Source: Pseudomonas aegrilactucae
GTDB taxonomy: Bacteria > Pseudomonadota > Gammaproteobacteria > Pseudomonadales > Pseudomonadaceae
Length of the DNA: 64,000 nt
Direction: 5' to 3'
NCBI RefSeq assembly: GCF_019168305.1
Contig: NZ_JAHTBI010000016.1
Coordinates: 34,686-98,685, forward strand
Shown: positions 16,979 to 25,002 of the stretch, piece by piece
Layout of the letters: each line of letters starts with the position of its first letter
How positions within the stretch are numbered: the stretch's first letter is position 1
Translations under genes and position numbers: made by a program
Notes under the pieces: generated by a model
Told to the model about the DNA's origin: nothing
Seen by the model: the letters and a program-made list of their open reading frames with translations, nothing else
The model's database searches: none

Positions 16979-17899
16979 TGCTCCTATCCTGATTACCGGG
17001 GGTGCCGGCTTCATCGGCTCCCACCTGAGCGACGCGCTGCTGGCCAAGGGTTACGGGGTGCGGGTGCTCGACGACCTGTCCACCGGCAAGCGCAGCAACC
17101 TGCAACTGGACCATCCGCACCTGCAGCTGGTGCAGGGAGATGTGGCCGATGCTGCCCTGGTCGCCAAGGTGGCCGAGGGGTGCCAGGCCGTGGTGCACCT
17201 GGCGGCGGTGGCCTCGGTGCAGGCGTCGGTGGATGACCCGGTCAGGACCCACCAGAGCAACTTCATCGGCACCCTGAATGTCTGCGAGGCAATGCGTCTG
17301 GCGGGTATCCGGCGGGTGTTGTTTGCCTCGAGCGCGGCGGTGTACGGCAACAATGGCGAAGGCCAGGCGATCGACGAAGAGACGCCCAAGGCACCGCTGA
17401 CACCGTATGCCGTGGACAAGCTGGCCAGCGAGCAATACCTGGACTTCTACCGTCGCCAGCATGGGCTGGAGCCGGTGGTATTCCGCTTCTTCAACATCTT
17501 TGGGCCACGCCAGGACCCATCGTCTCCGTATTCGGGCGTGATCAGCATTTTCAGCGAACGTGCTGTCAACGGGACGCCGATCAGCCTGTTTGGCGATGGC
17601 GAGCAGACCCGTGACTTCCTCTACGTGGGAGATCTGGTAACGGTGATGGTGCAGGCGCTGGAGCAGTCGCAGGTGCAAGAGGGTGCAGTGAATGTGGGCT
17701 TGAACCAGGCCACCTCGCTGAACCAGTTGCTGGAGGCGCTGCGTGCCGTGGTGGGGGCGTTGCCGCCGGTGAGCTACGGGCCGGCGCGTTCAGGCGATAT
17801 CCGTCACTCGCGCGCGAACAATCGGCGCTTGCTGGAGCGTTTTGAATTCCCCGAGCCGACGCCTTTGGCCCAGGGCTGGCGCGCCTGCTGGGGCGCTGA
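16971..17899 (+). CDS. NAD-dependent sugar epimerase/dehydratase, with frame break near the 3' end
   Basis: An extended SDR with GGAGFIGSHL at the N terminus, HLAAVASVQASVDDP, SSAAVYG and the catalytic YAVDK; it resembles UDP-glucose 4-epimerase-type enzymes. In the given sequence the frame does not stop at the expected place. After PLAQG (about 17876) it runs on through the terminator and antisense to ompW until 18662. One base inserted at about 17874-17877 would restore LARLLGR and a stop at 17897-17899, giving the usual ~309 residues just before the terminator. A one-base deletion (real or assembly error) is therefore likely, and the end coordinate given is the restored one. Confidence 0.8.
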
Positions 17900-17916
17900 G
17901 GTCTGCAGCAGACCCA

Positions 17917-17950
17917 AAAAAGCCCCGACTGATCGGGGCTTTTTTGTTTT
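17917..17950. terminator. Bidirectional terminator between epimerase gene and ompW
   Basis: AGCCCCGA / TCGGGGCT forms an 8-bp stem with a 4-base loop, flanked by A6 on the left and TTTTTTGTTTT on the right. Confidence 0.9.
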
Positions 17951-18632
17951 AGAACTTGTAACCGATACCCACCATGTAGACCCACGGGTCCACTTCCACG
18001 TCCACCTTGGTCTTGCGCACGCCCAGTGCGCTTGGGCCGTCGATGGTGGCTTCGGTGTTGATATCGATGTACCACACGGCGGCGTTCAGCAGCAGGTTGT
18101 CGGTCAGCATGTAGTCCATGCCCAGTTGCCCGGCCAGGCCCACCGAGTCCTTCAATTTGATGTTGCTGAAGCCTTGCGCCTTGCGGTTGCTGCTCAGGTC
18201 TTCATCGAAGAACAGGGTGTAGTTCAGGCCGATACCGGCATACGGCTGGAATTTGGAGGTCGGCTCCATCGGGTAGTACTGCAGCGACAGGGTCGGTGGC
18301 AGTTGCTTGATGTCCGCCAGCTTGCCATCCAGGCCGGCGCCCAGGCCCTTGACCCCGACTTCGTGCTGGAATGGCGTGGCCGCCAGCAGCTCCAGGCCAA
18401 CGTGATCGGTGATCATGTAGGCAAAGGCCAGGCCCAGTTGGGTGTCGCTGGTCAGCGTCGCTTTGGTGCCGCTCTGCTTGGCGCCATCGAGCTTGATTTC
18501 GCCGCTGTCTTCATTCGGTGCGGTGGTGATGGAACCGGCACGCAGGATGAAATCACCCGCCTGGTGGGCGTGGGCAACAGGGGCTGCAAGCGCCAGGGCA
18601 ATGAGCGAGGCGCTGAGCAAGGACGTGTTCAT
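17949..18632 (-). CDS. ompW: Outer membrane protein OmpW/OprG
   Basis: A 227-residue porin of the eight-stranded OmpW barrel family, whose members pass small hydrophobic molecules across the outer membrane. It starts with a signal peptide (MNTSLLSASLIALALAAPVAHA, cleavage after AHA), then GDFILRAGSITTAPNEDSG, and ends in the aromatic barrel terminus VYMVGIGYKF. The start ATG 18632 has GGGAG 5 bases upstream. In P. aeruginosa the homologue OprG is reported to depend on the oxygen regulator ANR, and an ANR/FNR-like box lies 67-80 bases upstream here. The downstream zrg operon and epimerase genes repeat the P. aeruginosa order. Confidence 0.93.
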   Translation of the reverse strand: MNTSLLSASLIALALAAPVAHAHQAGDFILRAGSITTAPNEDSGEIKLDGAKQSGTKATLTSDTQLGLAFAYMITDHVGLELLAATPFQHEVGVKGLGAGLDGKLADIKQLPPTLSLQYYPMEPTSKFQPYAGIGLNYTLFFDEDLSSNRKAQGFSNIKLKDSVGLAGQLGMDYMLTDNLLLNAAVWYIDINTEATIDGPSALGVRKTKVDVEVDPWVYMVGIGYKF

Positions 18633-18698
18633 GGAAGCTCCCAAAGGACGTTTAGAATTTAATGAGTCCAATGGTAAGGAGCTGACAGGCGGTAACTG

Positions 18699-18712
18699 TT
18701 GACGCAGCTCAA
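18699..18712. promoter_or_regulatory. ANR/FNR-like box upstream of ompW
   Basis: TTGAC-GCAG-CTCAA matches the FNR/ANR palindrome TTGAT-N4-ATCAA with one good half-site and one mismatched half-site. It lies 67-80 bases before the ompW start codon, compatible with class II activation. Binding is inferred. Confidence 0.55.
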
Positions 18713-18741
18713 TGAAACGGCAAACGCCTCAGCGCGGCCAA

Positions 18742-19263
18742 TTATTGTAGTTCATAGGCATAGATCTTCTCGGCATCCATCTGATAACCGGCCTCGGCCA
18801 GCTCACTGCTGGAGGCCTTGACCTGCATCGGCCCCTCGATCCAGTAGGGCTGGTAAAGCTCCTCGACCTTGACGCCGATTTCACTGAACACATGCACGAT
18901 CTGGTTCGACGGCGGCGGCGGCACATGGATGCACGCGCCGTAGTAGGGCACCAGCAGAAACTCGGTGGTGCGGCCTTGCTCGCTGACTTCCAGCGGCACG
19001 ATGTAGCCGGGCAGCTTCACCTGCTGCCCGTCGAGTGTCTTCACCACCGGTGCGTCGGGCGCCTGCTGCTGCGCCGCCGGGCCGCTTTCGCCGGCCAGCG
19101 CGCTGCTCAGTTGCGACAGGTCGTGCAGCGGTGTCAGCTGCGGCTCGATCACCGGCGCGCCCTCGGGTATCAGTTGGGGCCATTCCAGGGTACGCGGCTC
19201 CTCCGCCCACAGCGGCGGGGCAATCAACAGCAACAGCAGCAGGGCACGACGAATCAAGGGCAT
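18742..19263 (-). CDS. DUF3299 family secreted protein (last gene of the zinc-responsive zrg-type operon)
   Basis: A 173-residue protein with a signal peptide (MPLIRRALLLLLLIAPPLWA, cleaved before EEPRTLEW). The mature part contains VKTLDGQQVKLPGYIVPLE, FLLVPYYGACIHVPPPPSNQIVHV and IEGPMQVK, the DUF3299 pattern. The conserved Cys-His (GACIHVPPPP) suggests metal or redox chemistry, not proven. It starts 2 bases after the stop of the ABC permease gene, so it is in the same transcript. The homologous P. aeruginosa set (PA4063-PA4066) is known as a Zur-controlled zinc operon. A periplasmic role in zinc supply is the natural inference. Confidence 0.82.
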   Translation of the reverse strand: MPLIRRALLLLLLIAPPLWAEEPRTLEWPQLIPEGAPVIEPQLTPLHDLSQLSSALAGESGPAAQQQAPDAPVVKTLDGQQVKLPGYIVPLEVSEQGRTTEFLLVPYYGACIHVPPPPSNQIVHVFSEIGVKVEELYQPYWIEGPMQVKASSSELAEAGYQMDAEKIYAYELQ

Positions 19264-19265
19264 TC

Positions 19266-20531
19266 TCACAGGTGGATGGACAAACCGTCGGCCAGCGACT
19301 GGCGATAGGCGCGCCAGGCCGGGATGCTGCCCATCAGCACGGCGGCGCCCAGGATGATCCCGAGCAGCGACCATTCGTGGCCGCTGGGCAACGCCAGCGG
19401 CAGGTACAGGCCGTAGTTGGCCTGCACATAGCCCTGGGCCAGCGCGATGCCAAGGTAAAGCAGGCCCAGGCCGCTCGCAATACCCGCCAGCGCCAGGGCG
19501 AAGGCTTCCACTACCAGCAGGCCGGCGATATGCCAGGGGCGCGCGCCCACCGAACGCAGGATCGCCATCTCGCGCCGGCGTTCGTTGAGGCTGGTAAGAA
19601 TCGCCGTGAGCATACCGATCAGGCCGGTCAGCACCACGAACAGCGACACCACGAACAGTGCCTGTTCAGCCGTGCCCATCAGGCTCCACAACTCCTGCAG
19701 CGCCACCCCCGGCAGGATCGCCAGCAGCGGTTCGCCGCGAAACTCGTTGATCTCGCGTTGCAGCGTGAAGGTGCTGATCTTGTTGTTCAGGCCCAGCATG
19801 AACGCGGTGATCGCCTTGGGCGTGAGGTCCATGCTGCGCGCCTGCTCGGCACTCACGCGCCCCGCGCCCCTTGCGGGCATGCCGTTCTGCCAGTCGACGT
19901 GGATCGCCTCCATGCCGCCCAGACTGATGTGCAGGGTACGGTCCACCGGGGTGCCGGTACGTTGCAGAACGCCCACCACGGTGAACGGCTTGTCGTCATG
20001 CTTGACCAGGCTGATGGCCGCAACACCGTGCGCCAGCACCAGCTTGTCGCCCAGCGTGTAATGCAGCGCCTCGGCCACCTCGGCACCCAGCACCACCTCG
20101 AACGGGTCGCTGGCGAATGCGCGGCCGCTGGCCAGTTGCAGGTGCTGCTTGCGCCCGTACTGGTAGTGTTCGAAATAGGCCGTGGTGGTGCCCATTACCC
20201 GGTAGCCGCGGTGCGAGTCGCCCAGCGACATCGGGATCGCCCACTTCACCCGCGGGTTGCGGGCGTAGTGCTCGAAGCTGTCCCAGCGGATGTTGTTGGT
20301 CGCGTTGCCGATGCGGAACACCGAGTACAGCAGCAGGTTGACCGAGCCCGAGCGTGCACCGACGATCAGGTCGGTGCCGCTGATGGTGCTGGCAAAGCTG
20401 GCGCGCGCTTCGGTGCGCACCCGCTCCACGGCCAGCAGCAGGCACACCGACAGGGCGATGGCGAAAGCGGTGAGCACCGCGGTGAAACGGCGGTTGGCGA
20501 GGCTCGCCAGGGCAAGGCGCAGCAGGTACAT
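19266..20531 (-). CDS. ABC transporter permease, FtsX/MacB type (zinc-responsive operon)
   Basis: A 421-residue inner-membrane protein with an N-terminal helix (MYLLRLALASLANRRFTAVLTAFAIALSVCLLL), a large periplasmic domain of about 230 residues, and three C-terminal helices, the MacB/FtsX topology. The segment NERRREMAILRSVGA before the third helix is characteristic of the family. Such permeases move substrates from the membrane or periplasm or drive mechanical work rather than import solutes. It overlaps the ATPase gene by one base (TGATG), so coupling is tight. In a Zur operon it may act with the His-rich ZrgA protein, but its substrate is unknown. Confidence 0.88.
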   Translation of the reverse strand: MYLLRLALASLANRRFTAVLTAFAIALSVCLLLAVERVRTEARASFASTISGTDLIVGARSGSVNLLLYSVFRIGNATNNIRWDSFEHYARNPRVKWAIPMSLGDSHRGYRVMGTTTAYFEHYQYGRKQHLQLASGRAFASDPFEVVLGAEVAEALHYTLGDKLVLAHGVAAISLVKHDDKPFTVVGVLQRTGTPVDRTLHISLGGMEAIHVDWQNGMPARGAGRVSAEQARSMDLTPKAITAFMLGLNNKISTFTLQREINEFRGEPLLAILPGVALQELWSLMGTAEQALFVVSLFVVLTGLIGMLTAILTSLNERRREMAILRSVGARPWHIAGLLVVEAFALALAGIASGLGLLYLGIALAQGYVQANYGLYLPLALPSGHEWSLLGIILGAAVLMGSIPAWRAYRQSLADGLSIHL

Positions 20532-21250
20532 CAGGCCTCCAGGTCGCTGGCGGGGCGCATGGCGCGGTTGAGTTCGGCCAGCGACAGCTGGCGGTCGAAC
20601 AGGGGCGCCAGGCTCTGGTCATGGCTGACGAACAGCAGGCTCGAACCGGCTGCGCGGCATTCGGCGAACAGCAGGGCGATGAAGGCTTCGCGGGTGTCGG
20701 CATCCAGCGCCGAGGTCGGCTCGTCGGCGATCACCAGTTCCGGTTGGCCGATCAGCGCACGGGCGGCGGCGACCCGTTGCTGCTGGCCGATCGACAGGCT
20801 GTCGGCGCGACGGGCGAGCAGGGCAGGGTCGTGCAGGCCCAGGTGGGCCAGCAGTGCGGCGGCGGCCTGGTCGACACTGCCGTGGCGCTCGCTGGCGCGC
20901 TGGGCGCGGCTGCGCGAGAAACGGCAGGGCAGTTCGACGTTCTCGCGTACCGACAGAAACGGCAGTAGGTTGAACTGCTGGAAGATGTAGCCGGTATGGT
21001 CGACGCGAAAGCGGTCGCGGGCGCCTTGCTTGAGCTCGCCCAACTCCTGGCCCAGCAGGCGGATGCTGCCGCGGTCGGCTTTCTGCACGCCGCCGAGCAG
21101 GCCGAGCAGGGTGGTCTTGCCGCTGCCGCTGGGCCCTTTCAGAAACAGCGACTCGCCGGCCTCCAGGCGCAGCGACGCAATGTCCAGCAGTTCCGGCTGG
21201 CCGGGCCAGGCAAAGCCCAGTGCGGTCAGTTCGATCAGTGCCTGGCGCAT
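20531..21250 (-). CDS. ABC transporter ATP-binding protein (LolD/MacB type, zinc-responsive operon)
   Basis: A 239-residue ATPase with Walker A GPSGSGKTT, Q-loop FQQFNLLPFLSV, signature LSIGQQQRVAAARAL (LSIGQ replaces LSGGQ), Walker B LVIADEPTSALD and a switch His in LLFVSHD. The subfamily partners FtsX-like permeases such as the one encoded immediately downstream. The start ATG at 21250 lies one base after the zrgA stop. It energises the transporter from the cytoplasmic face. Confidence 0.9.
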   Translation of the reverse strand: MRQALIELTALGFAWPGQPELLDIASLRLEAGESLFLKGPSGSGKTTLLGLLGGVQKADRGSIRLLGQELGELKQGARDRFRVDHTGYIFQQFNLLPFLSVRENVELPCRFSRSRAQRASERHGSVDQAAAALLAHLGLHDPALLARRADSLSIGQQQRVAAARALIGQPELVIADEPTSALDADTREAFIALLFAECRAAGSSLLFVSHDQSLAPLFDRQLSLAELNRAMRPASDLEA

Positions 21251-21251
21251 C

Positions 21252-21821
21252 TCAGAAACTGATCGCGGCGTTGGTCGGGGTGAGTTCCACGCCCTTCTGG
21301 CCAGTGGGGCCGACCAGTTGCAGCTGGATTTTCTGCGTGGCCGGGAAGGCCTTGAACAGCGGCGTCAGGTCCAGGCGGGTGAGCTGGGCCGGGGTGGCGC
21401 ACTCAAACTTGTAATGGGCATTGATGTCGCTGTGGTCGTGATCGTGTTCGTCGCCGTCTTCGTCGTGGGCCGGCTTGTCGCCAAACAGCGGGCTTTCCAG
21501 TTCCTGGTCGGTTTCGCTGCAACCGGCAGCCTCGGCCAGGCCGAACAGCGCCAGCGGTTGTTCCAGCTGCACGCGCACGGCTGCGACCTTGGCCTTGTCG
21601 GCGACGGAGGTGGCGGGGTGCTCGAAGCCCACCAGGTTCATGGCCGGGCTGTCTAGCTCCAGTTCCAGGGCATTGCCGTCGAGTGCCACGTTCAGGTGAG
21701 CGACGCCATGTTCATGGGCGCCCAGGCTGCCGTGCGCGTGGTCATGGTCATGATCGTCGTGGGCATAAGCCAGACTCAGGGGCAGCAGGGCGAACGGCAA
21801 GGCAAGCAGCAGGCGACGCAT
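21252..21821 (-). CDS. zrgA: ZrgA-like (DUF2796) histidine-rich periplasmic zinc protein
   Basis: A 189-residue protein with a signal peptide (MRRLLLALPFALLPLSLAYA) followed at once by His/Asp stretches (HDDHDHDHAHG, HEHGVAH) and a second cluster in the middle (DEDGDEHDHDHSD). Such tracts bind zinc. The conserved core ALELELDSPAMNLVGFEH and the ending GVELTPTNAAISF mark the DUF2796/ZrgA family, named from a zinc-regulated operon of Vibrio cholerae. It is the first gene of four (ZrgA, ATPase, permease, DUF3299) and has a Zur-like box 34-49 bases upstream of its ATG. Expression in zinc starvation is expected. Confidence 0.88.
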   Translation of the reverse strand: MRRLLLALPFALLPLSLAYAHDDHDHDHAHGSLGAHEHGVAHLNVALDGNALELELDSPAMNLVGFEHPATSVADKAKVAAVRVQLEQPLALFGLAEAAGCSETDQELESPLFGDKPAHDEDGDEHDHDHSDINAHYKFECATPAQLTRLDLTPLFKAFPATQKIQLQLVGPTGQKGVELTPTNAAISF

Positions 21822-21854
21822 GGGCAGAGCTCCGGAAGGCGCTGAAAGAGTTTC

Positions 21855-21870
21855 GAAATGTTATAACAAC
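21855..21870. promoter_or_regulatory. Zur-like box
   Basis: GAAATGTTATAACAAC contains the palindrome TGTTATAACA. Its left part is identical to the first arm of the enterobacterial Zur consensus as I recall it (GAAATGTTATA). It lies 34-49 bases upstream of zrgA, where repressor binding would block the promoter. Confidence 0.7.
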
Positions 21871-21946
21871 TTGTCGGCTGCGCACCAGTGTCGCTGGATG
21901 AAACTTCGTGGGAGCATGGGCGCCTGATCGAGTGGAGGATGCGAAC

Positions 21947-22294
21947 GTGCGTATTCGTGGACACATCGGCGAGTGGCCGGTGGATTTGAGCGTGGAACTG
22001 GAACCCCATGAGTGGGCCCAGTTGGGTGGGCAGTTGGCGCAGGCCCCGGCAGCGGCGGGGGTGAGTGCGACGCCGGTGGCGGCGTCAGCGCGGCCGGACG
22101 ATGCGCTGTGGCAGGCGGCGCGCGAGGTGCTGCGCACGGCCGGGCAGCTCGACGGGCCTGCGTTGCTGGAGGCGCTGGAAGGGTTGGCGGGCAATACGGC
22201 AGCGGGTAAGCGTCTGCTGGTGCGCCTGCGCCATAGTGCGGATGTGAAGGTGGAAAGCGGGGCGGATGCGCCGGTGTATCACTGGGTCGGCTGA
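21947..22294 (+). CDS. Conserved hypothetical protein (115 aa)
   Basis: The start is a GTG at 21947 with GGAGG 9 bases upstream; it reads VRIRGHIGEWPVDLSVELEPHEWAQL. There is an N-terminal beta-rich segment, an Ala-rich linker, then a helical part (DDALWQAAREVLRTAGQLDGPALLEALEGLAG) and a short ending PVYHWVG. There is no signal peptide or membrane segment. It is divergent from zrgA and 76 bases from the Zur-like box, so zinc control in this direction is possible but untested. A homologue sits in the same place in other pseudomonads by gene order. The function is unknown. Confidence 0.7.
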   Translation: MRIRGHIGEWPVDLSVELEPHEWAQLGGQLAQAPAAAGVSATPVAASARPDDALWQAAREVLRTAGQLDGPALLEALEGLAGNTAAGKRLLVRLRHSADVKVESGADAPVYHWVG

Positions 22295-22308
22295 AACACC
22301 GCGTCGCG

Positions 22309-22397
22309 CCTTTCGCTGGCAAGCCAGCTCCCACAGGCACCAGGTTGCGCTTGAGGGCAGTGGAGAACACTGTGGGAGCTGGCTTGCCAGCGAAGGG
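22309..22397. repeat. Paired REP-type palindromes (inverted)
   Basis: A unit built on TTCGCTGGCAAGCCAGC plus TCCCACAGG at 22311-22337 recurs inverted at 22371-22397, separated by 33 unrelated bases. Each unit has its own short stem (GCTGGCAAGCCAGC). This is the REP-doublet format of P. putida-group genomes. It lies between convergent genes and may help terminate both. Confidence 0.85.
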
Positions 22398-22419
22398 CTG
22401 CAGGGCAGCCCGGCGATGT

Positions 22420-23292
22420 TCAATACAATGCGGCAAACAGCTTGCGACGGTACTCAAGCACCAGCGCATGGTCGTTGCCCAGCAGGTCGAATACCTGCAG
22501 CAAGGTCTTGTGCGGCAACCCGCCCTCGTAGCCACGATTGCGCTTGAACAGCTTCAGCAGGCCTTCGAGTGCGGCCTCGTACTGCTGGCGCGACAGCTGC
22601 TGTATCGCCAGCTGGTACGCCGCCTCGTCGTCCTCGGCGTTCTGCGCCAGGCGCGACTTCAGGTCGGCGACATCCGGCAGGCTGGCGGCCTGCCTGAGGA
22701 ATGTGAGCTGCGCCTTGGCACCGGCCAGCGCCGCCTTGTGCTCATCACTCTTGACCGCATCCAGCACGGCCTGCGCTTCACCCAGCTCGCCACGCTCAGC
22801 CAGGCAGCGGGCATAAAGGATCAATGCAGCGGCGTTGCTGTTGTCTTCGCCCAGCAGCGCCTTGAGGGTGGCTTCGGCCTCGCTGAAGCGCCCTTCGCCA
22901 AACTGCCCCTGCGCCAGTACCAGTGGGTCGGCCGCTGCCGGTGGCGGCATCTGCACATGGGGTTCGAGCATCGCGCGGATTTCCGATTCCGGGCGTGCCT
23001 CGGCAAAGCCGTCCACCGGCTGGCCGTCCTTGAACAGCACCACGGTCGGCAGGCTGCGGATGCCGAAGCGCGCCACGATGTCCTGCTCGATATCACAATT
23101 GATCTTGGCCAGCAGCAGCTCGCCCTGATAGTCGGCGGTGATTTTCTCCAGCAGCGGCATCAGCACTTTGCACGGTGCGCACCAGTCGGCCCAGAAGTCG
23201 ACGAGCACGGGCTTGACGAAGGAGTTCTGGATCACCGACTGATCGAAGTCGGTGCTGGTGGCGTTGAAGATGTACGGGGTTTCCTGGCTCAT
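22420..23292 (-). CDS. cnoX: Thioredoxin-like co-chaperone CnoX (YbbN family)
   Basis: A 290-residue cytoplasmic protein. Residues 1-110 are a thioredoxin domain (VLVDFWADWCAPCKVLMPLLE, cis-Pro in SLPTVVLF). Residues ~120-290 are TPR-like helices (FGEGRFSEAEATLKALL, NAAALILYARCLAERGELGEAQAVL). E. coli CnoX protects proteins from hypochlorite and passes them to DnaK/GroEL, and it lacks a full CxxC motif; here an intact CAPC suggests oxidoreductase activity as well, as described for some alphaproteobacterial and pseudomonad members. It stands as a single gene between the REP pair and the methyltransferase gene. Confidence 0.9.
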   Translation of the reverse strand: MSQETPYIFNATSTDFDQSVIQNSFVKPVLVDFWADWCAPCKVLMPLLEKITADYQGELLLAKINCDIEQDIVARFGIRSLPTVVLFKDGQPVDGFAEARPESEIRAMLEPHVQMPPPAAADPLVLAQGQFGEGRFSEAEATLKALLGEDNSNAAALILYARCLAERGELGEAQAVLDAVKSDEHKAALAGAKAQLTFLRQAASLPDVADLKSRLAQNAEDDEAAYQLAIQQLSRQQYEAALEGLLKLFKRNRGYEGGLPHKTLLQVFDLLGNDHALVLEYRRKLFAALY

Positions 23293-23323
23293 CGCGACTC
23301 TCGCAAATCCTTGAATGGCATCA

Positions 23324-23986
23324 CTATAAAGCGCTGCGGCTGGCGTGGTACAGGCTCACCTGGCGGAATTCACGGGGTTCTGCCAGGTCGGGCAGGGTCA
23401 GCGCGTGCAAGGTGTCGAGCTGGCGGTACAGCGGGTGACGAAAATCACGTACCCGCGAGTCGGCTACCAGTGCCTGGCGCCCACGGCTGAGGAACGCATC
23501 GAGCAGTGGCAGGTTGGCACGGTCGTAGAGCACATCGGCCACCAGCACCAGGTCGAAGCGATCAGCCTCGGCAAAGAAATCACTCGAGTAGCTCAGTTGC
23601 ACCTGGTTGAGCGCGGCATTCGCGCGGCAGGCCTGCAGCGCCAGCGGGTCGAGGTCGCACGCCACCACCTCAAGTGCCCCGGCACGCGCCGCGGCGATGC
23701 CGGCAATGCCTGACCCCGCGCCGAAGTCCAGCACGCGCTTGCCCGCCACCCAGTCGGGGCGTTCGGCCAGGTAGCGCGCCATGGCCAGGCCGCTGGCCCA
23801 GCAGAACCCCCAGTAGGGCGGTTCGTGCAGGATGCGTCGGGTTTCCTCGGGGCTGAAGGCGCGGTCCATGTTCTGTGCGTCGATCAGCCACAACTTCAGC
23901 GCGCAGGCCGGCAACTCGCTGACCACCAGCCGGGCATCGCCCAGCAGTTCGCTCAAGGCCTGCTGCAGGTGCGCAGGTGCGCTCAC
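23324..23986 (-). CDS. Class I SAM-dependent methyltransferase (Nnt1/PrmA-like)
   Basis: A 220-residue protein with the SAM-binding motif [20 protein letters not shown], followed by the acidic [11 protein letters not shown] and the catalytic-side motif [12 protein letters not shown]. The N-terminal [19 protein letters not shown] is typical of the family annotated as nicotinamide N-methylase-like or protein-lysine methyltransferases (METTL20/PrmA-related). The most plausible substrate is a protein lysine, but it is not determined. It overlaps the upstream lipoprotein gene by four bases (ATGA), so the pair is co-translated. Confidence 0.83.
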   Translation of the reverse strand: MSAPAHLQQALSELLGDARLVVSELPACALKLWLIDAQNMDRAFSPEETRRILHEPPYWGFCWASGLAMARYLAERPDWVAGKRVLDFGAGSGIAGIAAARAGALEVVACDLDPLALQACRANAALNQVQLSYSSDFFAEADRFDLVLVADVLYDRANLPLLDAFLSRGRQALVADSRVRDFRHPLYRQLDTLHALTLPDLAEPREFRQVSLYHASRSAL

Positions 23987-24429
23987 GGTGCCTTTTCGAA
24001 ACGCAGCGGGCCGGTGTCCTGGGTTTGCGGGCCGGCCACGGCCAGCGGCGGCAGGTGCAGGATCAACTGCCCCGACTGGCTGGCGCGCCCACGCAACTCC
24101 ACGCGGGCGCCGGCAGGGAACACTTCGGGGTTGAAACGCAGCTGGAACGGCAGGTCCTGGCCATTGGCGTTCAGGTTGCTGCTGGCCAGCAGGCGTTGCG
24201 GGCGACCGCGTTCGTCGATCACCAGCAGCGCCAGCTCGACCTGGGCGCCCGACGGGATGCCGAGCAGGGTGCCGCTGATTTCGCGCTGATAGGCCGGCAA
24301 CGGCGCGGGTGCTGCCGGCTGCTTGGCCGCCACAGGGGCCTTGGGGGCCAGTACCGGCCTGGGTTCATCGCTGCTGCACGCCGCCAGCAACGCGGCGAAA
24401 CTGAGCACAACGAGCGCTCTAAATGGCAT
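23983..24429 (-). CDS. YbaY-family lipoprotein
   Basis: A 148-residue lipoprotein with signal [18 protein letters not shown]; the lipobox LLAAC places the acylated Cys at 18. After a Pro/Ala linker, residues 48-148 form a beta-sandwich ([52 protein letters not shown]). This resembles YbaY and type III secretion pilotin-like lipoproteins (YscW fold). It is probably anchored in a membrane facing the periplasm. Its role is unknown; it is coupled to the methyltransferase gene. Confidence 0.82.
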   Translation of the reverse strand: MPFRALVVLSFAALLAACSSDEPRPVLAPKAPVAAKQPAAPAPLPAYQREISGTLLGIPSGAQVELALLVIDERGRPQRLLASSNLNANGQDLPFQLRFNPEVFPAGARVELRGRASQSGQLILHLPPLAVAGPQTQDTGPLRFEKAP

Positions 24430-24537
24430 GGTGAATTCCTTCGGGGGGATATTTCCTCACTGGATGGTAACCCCTTTGGCTTGTCTTGCCAGTGGGATGC
24501 GCTACCATGGCCCTCCCTTTTTTTGTTGCCTGCCACC

Positions 24538-25002
24538 ATGCACTGTCCCTTCTGCGGTGCCAACGACACCAAGGTCATCGACTCGCGACTGGTTGCCGAG
24601 GGCGAGCAAGTGCGCCGCCGCCGCGAATGCGTGGCCTGCGGTGAGCGCTTCACCACCTTCGAGACCGCCGAACTGGTCCTGCCCCGGCTGATCAAGCAGG
24701 ACGGCAGCCGTCAGCCCTTCGACGAAGAAAAACTGCGTGCCGGCATGCAGCGTGCGCTGGAGAAGCGCCCGGTGAGCGTCGAGCGCCTGGAAGCGGCGTT
24801 GGCCCATATCAAGCACAAACTGCGCGCCACCGGCGAGCGTGAGGTCAAGTCGCTGGTCGTCGGCGAACTGGTGATGGGCGAGCTGCAAAAGCTCGACGAA
24901 GTCGCCTATATTCGCTTCGCCTCGGTGTACCGACGTTTCCAGGACCTCGACGAGTTCCGCGAAGAGATCGACCGCCTGGCCCGCGAGCCGGCCAAGCCGT
25001 GA
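24538..25002 (+). CDS. nrdR: Transcriptional repressor NrdR
   Basis: A 154-residue repressor of ribonucleotide reductase genes that senses ATP/dATP. The N-terminal zinc ribbon uses Cys3, Cys6, Cys31 and Cys34 (HCPFCGAND...[15 protein letters not shown]), followed by an ATP-cone ([23 protein letters not shown]). Length and both domains are typical. Its stop overlaps the GTG start of ribD (GTGA), the conserved nrdR-ribD junction of pseudomonads. Confidence 0.97.
   Translation: MHCPFCGANDTKVIDSRLVAEGEQVRRRRECVACGERFTTFETAELVLPRLIKQDGSRQPFDEEKLRAGMQRALEKRPVSVERLEAALAHIKHKLRATGEREVKSLVVGELVMGELQKLDEVAYIRFASVYRRFQDLDEFREEIDRLAREPAKP

Noticed and set aside
16800..18662. A 620-codon open frame covering the epimerase and the whole antisense strand of ompW.
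   Set aside because: Only the first ~310 residues after 16971 match an epimerase; the rest runs through a strong terminator and antisense to ompW, and is explained by a one-base deletion near 17876.
19035..20990. A 651-codon plus-strand frame opposite the ABC transporter genes.
   Set aside because: It is low-complexity (Arg/Gln/His/Ala) sequence typical of the antisense strand of GC-rich genes; the minus-strand ABC motifs are unequivocal.
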